Assembly (NCBI GenBank): GCA_024666565.1
Contig: CP088295.1
Coordinates: 2,976,001 to 3,040,000 of the forward strand
DNA: 64,000 bases
Source: Svornostia abyssi
Lineage (GTDB): Bacteria > Actinomycetota > Thermoleophilia > Solirubrobacterales > Solirubrobacteraceae
Direction: 5' to 3'
Below are positions 1-7,102 of this stretch, one piece after another. The position numbers and the translations under genes are program-made. Positions within the stretch are counted from its first letter, which is position 1. Each line of letters opens with the position of its first letter. The notes beneath the pieces were generated by a model that had not been told where the DNA came from, made no database searches, and worked only from the letters and a program-made list of their open reading frames with translations.

Positions 1-335
1 AGGAAGATTGCGCGGCAGCCGCCGATGTCCTGCATCCGGGCGAGGTTGGTCCCGGGCAGTCGGCAGAGCTTGTCGCGGATCGTCGCCATCTGCTTCAGGC
101 GCTGGCCCGCGTCATACCAGGACCCGGCGGCTGCCTTCTGGGCATGGTGGCGAAGGCCCATCGCGACGTTGGTGAGCGGGTAACTGTGGCAGGCACGGAA
201 GGCGCGAACGATCTCTAGGTGCTCGCGGAACGCGTCGTCCGGGATGACCTCTCCGGCGGACGCACGGCGGAGCGCATCACCCGCCTTGTTGATGCGTTTC
301 TTCGACGCTGGCAGTTGCACCACGTCCGCGCTCAC
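1..335 (-). CDS. RelA/SpoT-domain protein, N-terminal part (runs off window)
   Basis: This is a partial gene; its 3' part lies before the window. Reading leftward from the GTG at 335 gives about 111 residues with no stop. The end of the visible part reads RLKQMATIRDKLCRLPG followed by LARMQDIGGCRAIF. This is the typical entry to a RelA_SpoT (p)ppGpp synthetase-like domain: helix, KL.R.P, then a MQDIGG.RA strand. Such proteins make the alarmone (p)ppGpp from ATP and GTP/GDP, or are inactive relatives, for example toxin-like small alarmone synthetases. The catalytic half is not visible, so activity cannot be judged. The frame stays open upstream of 335, so the start is a choice. There is no HD hydrolase domain before the synthetase region, which favours a short single-domain protein. 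Confidence 0.6.
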   Translation of the reverse strand, partial: MSADVVQLPASKKRINKAGDALRRASAGEVIPDDAFREHLEIVRAFRACHSYPLTNVAMGLRHHAQKAAAGSWYDAGQRLKQMATIRDKLCRLPGTNLARMQDIGGCRAIF

Positions 336-435
336 GGCGGCGGACTGTAGACGGCTGCACAGACGCTCCCGGCCTCTGCCGCCCACGCACCTAGCGCGGC
401 CAGGGTGGCGTGCGACGGCCACGGTGGCGGTACTG

Positions 436-466
436 ACGAAAGCCCCGGCCGCCCCGGGGCTTTCGT
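436..466 (-). terminator. Strong hairpin terminator downstream of the 482-1375 gene
   Basis: A perfect 13-bp inverted repeat, acgaaagccccgg at 436-448 and its complement at 454-466, encloses a 5-nt loop. It lies 16 nt after the stop codon of the leftward gene at 482. The outer A/T pairs supply a short U-rich end in both directions, so it could act bidirectionally. Confidence 0.75.
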
Positions 467-481
467 CGTTCCCGGCTCGAA

Positions 482-1375
482 CTAGCGATCGAGCTGGTAC
501 GTGATGTTCAGGAACGTCAGACCGACGTTCGGCACCGTGCTCGACACGCAGGCCAGGAAGTTCACGGGCAGGCGCGGGGTGGCGCTCCCGTAGAGGGTCT
601 TCAGCTGGTCGGCGGTCAGGCTCGCACGCGGCGCGACGGTGATCGTCGCGTCGGCGTTGGCGCAGTCGGCGGTCGACTTGCCCGGCTTGACGAACCGCAG
701 CGTGTTCGCGTCGCTTGCGTTCTGAACGGTCAGGAGCTTGCCCTGGGTGCCGCCGCCGAACGAGCCGGCGAACGGGATGAAGCCCTGGATGACCGGCTGC
801 GGGGTCAGCGGGACGCTGAAGGACTGCACCGGCGCCGTCGTCGCCGTCTCGAACCAGCCAAGATTGATGCCGTAGTTCTTGAACTGGTAGTCGAGGTACT
901 TGCCGGCCTGCGTGTTGAACAGCGCGAACTTCGCGCCGCTCTGGGCGTGGACCTGCCACTGGGCGCTCTGCGTCTTGCTCCACTCGAGCTCGGCCTTCCA
1001 GATGCCGCGCTTCTTGAAGACGACGTAGCGCTTGGTCTTCGTGTTGTAGAGCGAGAGGTTCTCGGTCTCCGTGACCGGCCGCTTGCGGTGGTCGCGGATG
1101 TTTGAGCTGGCGGTGGCGGCGCGGAACTCGAACTGGCCGCCGCTCGACGTCCAGTCGAGGTCGATGCCGAACGTGCGGTTGCCGTAGCCGAGCTGCTTGC
1201 CGACTTCGTTGTTGAACAGACTGATCGGGGTCGCGGTCTTGATGCTGTTGAGGTTCTTCGCCGTCCATTGGACGGCGCCCGGCGGTGTCTCGGCCTGCGC
1301 TGCCGCCGGCGCGAACGCGGCGGTGAGAGCGACGAGCAGGGCGGGGATGATGCGGTGGAACGTGAAGCGGAACAT
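482..1375 (-). CDS. Secreted protein with three trefoil-like internal repeats (paralog A)
   Basis: I do not recognise the family. The start at 1375 (MFRFTFHR) gives a clean signal peptide: basic start, hydrophobic core, then AAAQA before ETPPG. A longer in-frame start at 1411 would spoil it. The mature protein carries three related units of about 45 residues: ISLFNNEVGKQLGYGNRTFG, LSLYNTKTKRYVVFKKRG and FALFNTQAGKYLDYQFKNYG. Each is followed by a (D/E/G)W strand end. A [FY]N..[TG]..L.Y pattern repeated three times suggests a beta-trefoil (ricin/fascin-like) fold; this is inference. The C-terminal 110 residues contain two cysteines (at ..STADCANAD.. and ..NFLACVSS..) that could form a disulfide. 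The next gene upstream (1530-2396) is a paralog in the same orientation, so this is a tandem duplication. Confidence 0.8.
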   Translation of the reverse strand: MFRFTFHRIIPALLVALTAAFAPAAAQAETPPGAVQWTAKNLNSIKTATPISLFNNEVGKQLGYGNRTFGIDLDWTSSGGQFEFRAATASSNIRDHRKRPVTETENLSLYNTKTKRYVVFKKRGIWKAELEWSKTQSAQWQVHAQSGAKFALFNTQAGKYLDYQFKNYGINLGWFETATTAPVQSFSVPLTPQPVIQGFIPFAGSFGGGTQGKLLTVQNASDANTLRFVKPGKSTADCANADATITVAPRASLTADQLKTLYGSATPRLPVNFLACVSSTVPNVGLTFLNITYQLDR

Positions 1376-1486
1376 GAGGTCTCCCGGTTGGTCGGTGAAT
1401 GGGATGACCACAGCTTCCGGTCGGCTTACGGCCCGCTGCGTTCGGTCGCGGACGCTGGCTGTGTCGGCTATCTGACAGTGGCCGAC

Positions 1487-1522
1487 GGCCTCGCCGCCGC
1501 CCCTCGCGGCGGCGACGAGGCC
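1487..1522 (-). terminator. GC-rich hairpin after the 1530-2396 gene
   Basis: The arms ggcctcg-ccgccgc (1487-1500) and gcggcgg-cga-cgaggcc (1506-1522) pair, with one 3-nt bulge, around a 5-nt loop. The hairpin lies just past the stop of the leftward gene ending at 1530. There is no U-tract, so its strength as an intrinsic terminator is uncertain. Confidence 0.4.
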
Positions 1523-1529
1523 GGAGCTT

Positions 1530-2396
1530 CTACCCGCGCTGAACGTCGACGCTCAGGGGCACGCTGAAGCTCACGCGCTCACCCTGCGCGACGCACGCCA
1601 CGACACGCAGCGGCAGGCGCGGCGTCTCGCTGCCGAACAGCGACTTGATGTCGCCGGGCTTCAGGCTCTGGCCCGCGGGGACCATGATCGTGAAGTTCGG
1701 CACGGCGCAGTCCTGCGTCGTCTTGCCCGGCCGCACGAAGCGCACGAGGTTGCCGGAGCGGTCGTTGCGGATCGCCGTGACCTTCCCGGCGGCCCCGATG
1801 TCGAGCGTCCCGACGAGCAAGTGGAAGCCGCCGAACGGCTGCTGCACGGGCAGGCTCAGGATCTTCGTCTCGGGCGGGAGCTTCGCCCATCCGAGGTTGA
1901 TGCCGAGCGTCTTGCGCTCGTAGACGAGGTGGCTCTGGGCCTTCTCGTTGAACAACGCGAGCTTGCCGTCGAACTGCCGGTCGACCTTCCACTGAAAGCC
2001 GGGTGTCTTGCTCCACTCCAGCTCGGCCCGGCCGAGGCTGCGCGACCGCTGGACGAGGTACCGGCGGGTGCGCCAGTTGAACATCGCGACGGTCTCGGTG
2101 TTCGTCAGGGCGCGCCGGCGGCGGTCATTGACGTTGGGCGCCGGCGGGGCCGGGCGGAACTCCCAGTCGCCGCCCTTCGTCGTCCACTCGAGGTCGACGC
2201 CGAACGTGCGGTTGTCGTACCCGAGCGGCTGGCTCTCGAGCTCGTTGAACAGCAGGAAGCGCGTGTTGGTCTGGGGCATCGGCGTGCCCTCGGTCGTCCA
2301 TTGCGCGGTGCCGAGCGGGGGCTGGGCATGAGCGGCGCTCGGCAGGAGCGTGGCCGCGAAGACGGCGAACAGCGCGAGGATGATGCAGCGGAACAT
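1530..2396 (-). CDS. Secreted protein with three trefoil-like internal repeats (paralog B)
   Basis: A tandem paralog of the gene at 482-1375. The start at 2396 (MFRCIILALFAVF) is preceded by GGGAGA at a good distance. It opens a signal peptide ending AAHA before QPPLGTAQW. The longer open frame to 2576 has no signal-like start. Three repeats can be aligned with the paralog: FLLFNELESQPLGYDNRTFG, VAMFNWRTRRYLVQRSRSLG and LALFNEKAQSHLVYERKTLG, each followed by an EW or GW. The C-terminal region again has two cysteines at equivalent places (TTQDCAVPN and VVACVAQ). The ending RLPLRVVACVA matches RLPVNFLACVS of paralog A. Function unknown; a carbohydrate- or protein-binding trefoil is a reasonable guess. 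Confidence 0.8.
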   Translation of the reverse strand: MFRCIILALFAVFAATLLPSAAHAQPPLGTAQWTTEGTPMPQTNTRFLLFNELESQPLGYDNRTFGVDLEWTTKGGDWEFRPAPPAPNVNDRRRRALTNTETVAMFNWRTRRYLVQRSRSLGRAELEWSKTPGFQWKVDRQFDGKLALFNEKAQSHLVYERKTLGINLGWAKLPPETKILSLPVQQPFGGFHLLVGTLDIGAAGKVTAIRNDRSGNLVRFVRPGKTTQDCAVPNFTIMVPAGQSLKPGDIKSLFGSETPRLPLRVVACVAQGERVSFSVPLSVDVQRG

Positions 2397-2491
2397 GGTG
2401 GGTCTCCCGTGGTCGGTCGGAGGGGTTGACCCCGTGAGGTTCCACCGGTGCCCCGCCGTGCACTGTCGGGTTCGCGACAGACGGCTCACGG

Positions 2492-3184
2492 TCAGCGGGC
2501 GGTCGCCGACGCAGGACCGCGTGCCGGCGCGGCGAACCCCTGAACATGCCGGAGATGCCCGACCTGCTCGGCGCATGGCGTGAGGCCGCCGATCAGCTCC
2601 AGCGCGCCGCGGGGGCCGTCGCGGACCGCACCGGACACGGCGCGAAGGATCTGCTCGCGCCGCTCGCGCGCCAGAGCGAGATCGTGCAGCGCATGCTGCA
2701 GCGGCAGCTCGAGATCGAGCAGAGCCTCATGCACGGCGTCGTGGGTCCCGCGCAGGCGGTGACCCAGGCGCTCGAGCGCGCCCCGGAGACGATCCGCGCG
2801 CAGGCCACGGCGTTCCGTGCCGCCGCCGTGTCGTTCGAACAGGCCGCTGACCTGCTCGACATCCAGGCGCAGGCGGTCGAGCAGACGATCGGCGCGCTGC
2901 GGATTCCCGCGGATCTGGCCCGGCACGGGCTGGGACGCACGCCGGACTCCGGGTCCTGACCCGCAGGCCGCGACCACGTCGCCCTCTGCCGTGCCACCGG
3001 CGAGCCGCAGCAGCACGCGGCCCTCGGTGGCCCCGGCCGCGCCGCCGCAGGAGAGGTTCCGGTCGGTCGCCACGATCGCGCCGTCCGGCGACGGGACCGA
3101 GGTGTCGCTGGTCCGGCAGCCCCCAGTGGCGCAGCCGGCGAGCGCCGTGGCGAGCACGACGAGGAGGATGGCGAGCTGCGGCAT
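2492..3184 (-). CDS. Putative small lipoprotein; only the first ~75 codons are convincing
   Basis: From the ATG at 3184 the product begins MPQLAILLVVLATALAGC, a lipoprotein signal peptide with lipobox LAGC at residues 15-18. It continues SPDGAIVATDRNLSCGGAAG and then a strand-rich segment to about residue 75. The SPDG.IVA..R.LSCGGA pattern resembles small secreted SPDGK-type proteins. Beyond about position 2960 the frame stays open to 2492 but lies antisense to the helical gene at 2546-2959 and loses protein-like character. Either the gene is a truncated or frameshifted remnant, or its true stop has been lost. I trust 2960-3184 and doubt the rest. Confidence 0.35.
   Translation of the reverse strand: MPQLAILLVVLATALAGCATGGCRTSDTSVPSPDGAIVATDRNLSCGGAAGATEGRVLLRLAGGTAEGDVVAACGSGPGVRRASQPVPGQIRGNPQRADRLLDRLRLDVEQVSGLFERHGGGTERRGLRADRLRGALERLGHRLRGTHDAVHEALLDLELPLQHALHDLALARERREQILRAVSGAVRDGPRGALELIGGLTPCAEQVGHLRHVQGFAAPARGPASATAR
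2546..2959 (+). CDS. Small helical (coiled-coil) protein of unknown function
   Basis: A 137-residue protein with no signal peptide or membrane segment. It is almost entirely predicted amphipathic helix: WREAADQLQRAAGAVADRTG, ARQSEIVQRMLQRQLEIEQS, then two more helices with heptad-like A/L spacing. The layout resembles phasin-like or methyl-accepting-type helical bundles, but no diagnostic motif is visible. It stands alone, facing rightward between two leftward genes. The antisense frame on the opposite strand is also open (see 2492-3184). The protein-like composition and amphipathic pattern favour this strand for 2546-2959. Confidence 0.6.
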   Translation: MPEMPDLLGAWREAADQLQRAAGAVADRTGHGAKDLLAPLARQSEIVQRMLQRQLEIEQSLMHGVVGPAQAVTQALERAPETIRAQATAFRAAAVSFEQAADLLDIQAQAVEQTIGALRIPADLARHGLGRTPDSGS

Positions 3185-3245
3185 GTCCCGGCAACGGCGA
3201 CGACCCCTCCGGAGTTACGGCGGGGTCGGCCCGGGCGGCTTGGGA

Positions 3246-3291
3246 GCGCTTCCGCGGGAGCGTTGACGCGGAAACGCTCCCGCGGAAGCGC
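3246..3291 (-). terminator. Perfect 19-bp hairpin terminator after the 3303-4040 gene
   Basis: gcgcttccgcgggagcgtt at 3246-3264 is exactly complementary to 3273-3291, with an 8-nt loop. It sits 11 nt beyond the stop codon of the leftward gene, and is one of the strongest inverted repeats in the window. Confidence 0.8.
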
Positions 3292-3302
3292 GGTGCGGGC
3301 GG

Positions 3303-4040
3303 TCAGCGTCGGGTCGCCACCGCGCTCGGGGCCCGCTCCAGGTTCGGCGTGGCGAAACGCGCGAAGACGAAGCGGCAGCCGTTCTGCGTGGCCTGGTCGA
3401 TGAAGTAGTCGGCCAGGTCGTACCAGGCGTCGGCGCCCGCCTGGTCGCCGTTGAGGACCGCGCGGTCGCCCTCGGTCTCAGCGTCCTCGATGAGCTTGGC
3501 GACGCCGGCGCAGTACTCGTCCTGCTGCTGGTTGCCGGTGGTGGTGGCCTTGATCTCAGAGGCCGTCGTCTGCGTCGTCGGGACCGGCGTTCCGGCGCCG
3601 GCGCCGGCGGCGCGGCGCTTGCCCGAGCGCTTCTGCTTGCCGCGGGCCGTCGTCAGGCGGTCGAACGTCGCGCGCCGGGTCTTCCGGGCGGCCTCGGTCG
3701 CGGCCGCGTCGCCGGGCTGCGACACGGTTGTCAGGGCCTGGCCCTGGATGGCCGCCCAGCTGCATCCGGCCCGACGGGCGCGGTCGAGGACGTTGAAGGC
3801 GCGGCCCTTGTAGTACTCGCGGACGTTCTTGGGCTGCGCGGTGTCGTTCGCGAGGTCGTTGTAGCGCTTCAGACGGTCGAACAGGGTCTTGCAGAACTCG
3901 CTGTCGCTGCTGCTCGGGCCGCCGCCGTTGTTGGCGGCTGCGTGCGAAGCCGCCGGTGCGATGGCGGTGCCGGCGAGGCCGATCGCCAGGATGGCGAGGG
4001 CGAGGCGGGTGAAGCGGGTGAGGACGGTGCTGATGGACAT
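3303..4040 (-). CDS. Secreted protein of unknown function with paired cysteines
   Basis: The start at 4040 (MSISTVLTRFTRLALAILAI) gives a signal peptide ending SHAAA. The mature protein has two similar halves: SEFCKTLFDRLKRYNDLAND ... RAGCSWAAIQ, and QDEYCAGVAKLIEDAETEGD ... QNGCRFVFARF. Each half has one cysteine near its start and one near its end, joined by helical segments that include a Y/W..A..Y motif. A basic linker rich in K, R, A and T separates the halves. This suggests a duplicated helical hairpin stapled by disulfides. No enzyme motif is visible. The gene lies between the glycosyltransferase at 4099 and a strong terminator at 3246. Confidence 0.75.
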   Translation of the reverse strand: MSISTVLTRFTRLALAILAIGLAGTAIAPAASHAAANNGGGPSSSDSEFCKTLFDRLKRYNDLANDTAQPKNVREYYKGRAFNVLDRARRAGCSWAAIQGQALTTVSQPGDAAATEAARKTRRATFDRLTTARGKQKRSGKRRAAGAGAGTPVPTTQTTASEIKATTTGNQQQDEYCAGVAKLIEDAETEGDRAVLNGDQAGADAWYDLADYFIDQATQNGCRFVFARFATPNLERAPSAVATRR

Positions 4041-4098
4041 GCCGGGCTCCTTGGGAGGAATGGACGTTCGCCTCCCAAGGACGGCGCCGGTCCTCGCC

Positions 4099-5355
4099 TC
4101 ATTCCCTCTGTCGTGAACGCGACAGAGGGGAGCCCAGCCGTGTGCGCAGCCGCCACCACCGGCCGGCGAGGATCGCGTCGAGCACCTGGGCGCGCTGGCG
4201 CAGGTAGGCGATCTCGTCGCGCTGTGCGGCGACCTGCTGCGCGAGGTCGTCGCACTGCGCCTCGACGCGTTGCCGTGCGGCCATCTCGGCGGCATGCGCG
4301 GCGTGCACGCGGTTGAGTTCGGGGTGCAGACGCTCGATCTCGGTTTGCAGTTCATCGGCGCGGGCGCTGACGCGCACGAGCTCCTCCTGGCACGCCGTCT
4401 TGTACGCAAGGTCGCGCAGCAGTGCCCGTCGTTCGCGCTCGGCCCGGGCTTCGGGGGGAACATCCTGCGGAGCGCTCGCTTTCGGCCCGGCGGTGACCGC
4501 GGCGGCCCGGGCCGCCGTGGCGCGCTGCGCCCTTGCGAGCGCGCCGTCGTCATCGGCGTACGGCTCCTGCGCCAGGAGATCGTTCGCCCACCTGCCCACG
4601 AAGCGCTCGCGGTTGCGTCGCCCGGCGACCCGCTTGAGCGCGAGGCGCATCGTGCCGCCTCGTGCGTGGCGGACCCGGGAGCCGGGGGCCAGCACCGTGA
4701 CGTGGCCGGCCGCGCGCAGGCGCATCGCAAGATCCACGTCGACGTACTGCCCGGGGTGCAGCTCCTCGTCGCAGCCGCCGACCGTCTGCCAGGCGTCGGC
4801 GCGCACGAGCAGCGATGCACTCGAGCAGTAGTCGACCGGGTGCACGGCGGTGAACGCCGAAGGCGGGGGTGCGGGCCCGCGCCAGCGCTCTTCGGTGATC
4901 GCGTTGCGCCACAGAATGGGCCCGGCGCTCTGCACGTCGCCGGTCCGGGCGTCGAGGAGCAGGCTGCCCGCGCCCGCCGCCTCCGGATGGTCGTCGAGCG
5001 CGCCGACGAGCGCCGCGATCGCTCCGGGCTCCACGACCGCGTCGTCGTGCAGGACGTGGATGCAGCGCCCGCGAGCGGCCTGCGCGCCGAGGTTCACGCC
5101 CCCGGCGAAGCCAAGGGAGACGGCGGACTCGACGACCCGCGCCCCGGTCACCGCTGCCGCCAGCGCGTCGGCGTGACCCGGCTCGGCCGCGTTGAGGACG
5201 ACGATGACCTCGAGCGGCACCGTCTCGGCCTCCGCGCGCACCGCCGACAGGCACTGCACCAGGCGATCGGCGTTGCGTGCGGTCGTGATGACGACGGACA
5301 CCTCGGGCACCGGCACGTCGGCGAACTGGAGCACGCGCTTAGGATCGCCGACCAT
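4099..5355 (-). CDS. Family 2 glycosyltransferase with C-terminal coiled coil
   Basis: A 418-residue protein. Residues 18-270 form a GT-A fold of GT2 type. SVVITTARNADRLVQCL starts the nucleotide-sugar fold, CIHVLHDDAVVEPGAI (about 98-113) holds the DxD-like metal/sugar-nucleotide site, and YVDVDLAMRLRAAGH with the following VRHARGG is the usual acceptor-side region. From about 330 to 400 it is a charged coiled coil (ARADELQTEIERLHPELNRV). Such proteins transfer sugars to surface polysaccharide or glycoconjugates at the membrane. The start at 5355 overlaps the divergent ATG of the sugar epimerase by two bases. That pairing (GT2 plus dTDP-sugar epimerase-like cupin) fits surface glycan synthesis. 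The substrate is not predictable. Confidence 0.85.
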   Translation of the reverse strand: MVGDPKRVLQFADVPVPEVSVVITTARNADRLVQCLSAVRAEAETVPLEVIVVLNAAEPGHADALAAAVTGARVVESAVSLGFAGGVNLGAQAARGRCIHVLHDDAVVEPGAIAALVGALDDHPEAAGAGSLLLDARTGDVQSAGPILWRNAITEERWRGPAPPPSAFTAVHPVDYCSSASLLVRADAWQTVGGCDEELHPGQYVDVDLAMRLRAAGHVTVLAPGSRVRHARGGTMRLALKRVAGRRNRERFVGRWANDLLAQEPYADDDGALARAQRATAARAAAVTAGPKASAPQDVPPEARAERERRALLRDLAYKTACQEELVRVSARADELQTEIERLHPELNRVHAAHAAEMAARQRVEAQCDDLAQQVAAQRDEIAYLRQRAQVLDAILAGRWWRLRTRLGSPLSRSRQRE

Positions 5356-5878
5356 GAGCGAGATCCGTCGTGACGTGCAGACCGTGGACGCGAGCGGGAG
5401 GCGCCTGCAGCCGCTGCCGGACGGCGTCGTGCTGCGCGATCTCGTCACCCACACTGACGACCGCGGCACCGTCTGCGAGCTGTACGACGATCGCTGGGGG
5501 ATTCACCCGGCGTCCGTGACGTTCGCCTACATGTTCACCATCCGTCCCGGCAAGGCGAAGGGGTGGGGCGCCCATCGCGCGCACGAGGACCGCTACGCCT
5601 TTCTCTCGGGCGAGCTGGAGATCGTGCTGTACGACGGGCGGGAGGACAGCCCGACCAGCGGGCTGGAGGCGCGCATCCACCTCAGCGTGCTGCACCGGCA
5701 GCTGCTCGTGATCCCGCGCGGCGTCTGGCACGCCGAGCGCAACCCCGGGCAGGTGGACGTGCAGGTCGTGAACTTCCCGTCGATCCCGTACGACCACACG
5801 AACCCGGACAAGTACCGGCTCCCGCTGGACACCGACGAGTTGCCCGTCGACCTCGGGCCGGGCTGGGACGGCTGGTAG
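5354..5878 (+). CDS. dTDP-4-dehydrorhamnose 3,5-epimerase-like cupin protein
   Basis: A 174-residue single-domain cupin. The fold signature is FAYMFTIRPGKAKGWGAHRA, then HEDRYAFLSGELEIVLYDGR, LHRQLLVIPRGVWHAERN and VQVVNFPSIPYDHTNPDKYR. These match the RmlC-like family: PG..KGWH-type start, barrel histidines, and a Y-D-h-x-N-P-D-K-Y tail. The normal RmlC order places a catalytic His near the RPG..KGWG motif, but here that motif reads GWGAHRAHED. It may therefore be an RmlC relative rather than RmlC itself. The ribosome site AGGA at 5341-5344 is 9 nt from the ATG at 5354. Head-to-head with the glycosyltransferase, it probably supplies or modifies a deoxysugar nucleotide. Confidence 0.8.
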   Translation: MSEIRRDVQTVDASGRRLQPLPDGVVLRDLVTHTDDRGTVCELYDDRWGIHPASVTFAYMFTIRPGKAKGWGAHRAHEDRYAFLSGELEIVLYDGREDSPTSGLEARIHLSVLHRQLLVIPRGVWHAERNPGQVDVQVVNFPSIPYDHTNPDKYRLPLDTDELPVDLGPGWDGW

Positions 5879-5879
5879 G

Positions 5880-7035
5880 TCAGCCTCCGGAGACGACGTC
5901 GAACCGCATCCCGGCCCGCACGAGCCGTTCGCGCAGCGCCGGGCCCATCGCCGTGGCGGTCGTGACCTGCCCGGCGGTGGCGGGCAGCTCGTCGAGGGCG
6001 AGGCACAGCGCGGACTCGGCGAGCATCTTCGCGGTCTCGGTGTATCCCGGGTCGCCACCCGAGACGGCGGTGACGACCTTCTTGCCGCCGCCCTCGCCGT
6101 GGAAGGTGACCTTGAACCACGCCTTCGCGCGCTGCGCCTCAGACGGGCCGGTGCCCGGCGGGCGCATGCCGACGAGCTTGCGCCGCAGCGGCGGGATCTG
6201 GGACGCCACCAGGACGCCGCCGACCGCCGCGACGCCGCCGACGGCGACGAGCGGGTTCCTCACCGCGGCGTAGTGGCCGTACGTGAAGTCCGGGCCGTAG
6301 CGATCGAGCGCCGCCGCGGAGCGCAGCACGATCTGCGGGTCGATCGTGGGCAGGGGCACGACGAGCTTCTTCAGCTCGCGGTCGTAGCCGGGCTTGGTCT
6401 CACCGTGGATGCGGCGCCCGGCGGGACGCTGCTCCTTCGTGCGGCGCTGCTTGGCGGCCGCCAGCGTCTGGCGGGCGCGGGACATCGCGGTCGTCGCCGA
6501 GTCGAAGGTGCCGCCGGAGAAGAGCCCGCCCGCGGCGACGAACCCGCGCACGCGCAGGGGCACGCCCTCGGGGAGCTGCTCGACGCAGAACTGCGCGCCG
6601 AGGTCGTGGGGGGATCGAGTCGAACCCGCACGCGTGCACGAGCCGGGCGCCCGACGCCGCAGCGGTCTCGTGATGGCGCAGGTACATCGTGTCGACGAAC
6701 TCCGGCTCGCCGGTCAGGTCCACGTAGTCGGTTCCGGCGGCGGCGCATGCGGCGACGAGCGGCTCGCCGTACCGGATGTACGGTCCGACGGTCGTGGCGA
6801 TGACCTTCGTGGACGCCGCGATCTTCGCGAGGCTCTCCGGGTCGTTCGCGTCGGCGACGAGCAGCGGCACGTCGGCGCCGAGGCGATCGCGCACCGCCTC
6901 GAGCTTGGTCAGGCTGCGCCCCGCGAGCGCCCAGCGCGCGCCGGAGGGCGCGTTTGCGGCGAGGTAGTCGGCGGTCAGGCCGCCGGTGAAGCCGGTGGCG
7001 CCGAAGAGGACGACGTCGAACTCGCGGTCGGTCAT
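5880..7035 (-). CDS. Saccharopine-dehydrogenase-family NAD(P) reductase (one-base frameshift)
   Basis: From the ATG at 7035 the product starts MTDREFDVVLFGATGFTGGL. This is a Rossmann GxTGFTG motif typical of the saccharopine-dehydrogenase-like/trans-acting enoyl-reductase group (mycobacterial Rv2449c/Rv2953 type). It continues YIRYGEPLVAACAAAGTDYV, DLTGEPEFV and ACGFDSIP. The frame then breaks at a run of six G (6608-6613 on the + strand). Removing one gives DSIPHDLGAQFCVEQLPEG and joins the C-terminal half, which ends at 5880 and includes the family block GGLFSGGTFDSATTAM and a membrane-proximal hydrophobic stretch. The restored length is about 385 residues, slightly short for the family. 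These proteins reduce lipid or polyketide intermediates. Confidence 0.8.
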
Positions 7036-7102
7036 GCGCGCAGCATACGGGCCGAACCGTCGCGGGACCGCAACTCCGGCGTGCGCGCAACGTCCATTGG
7101 GC

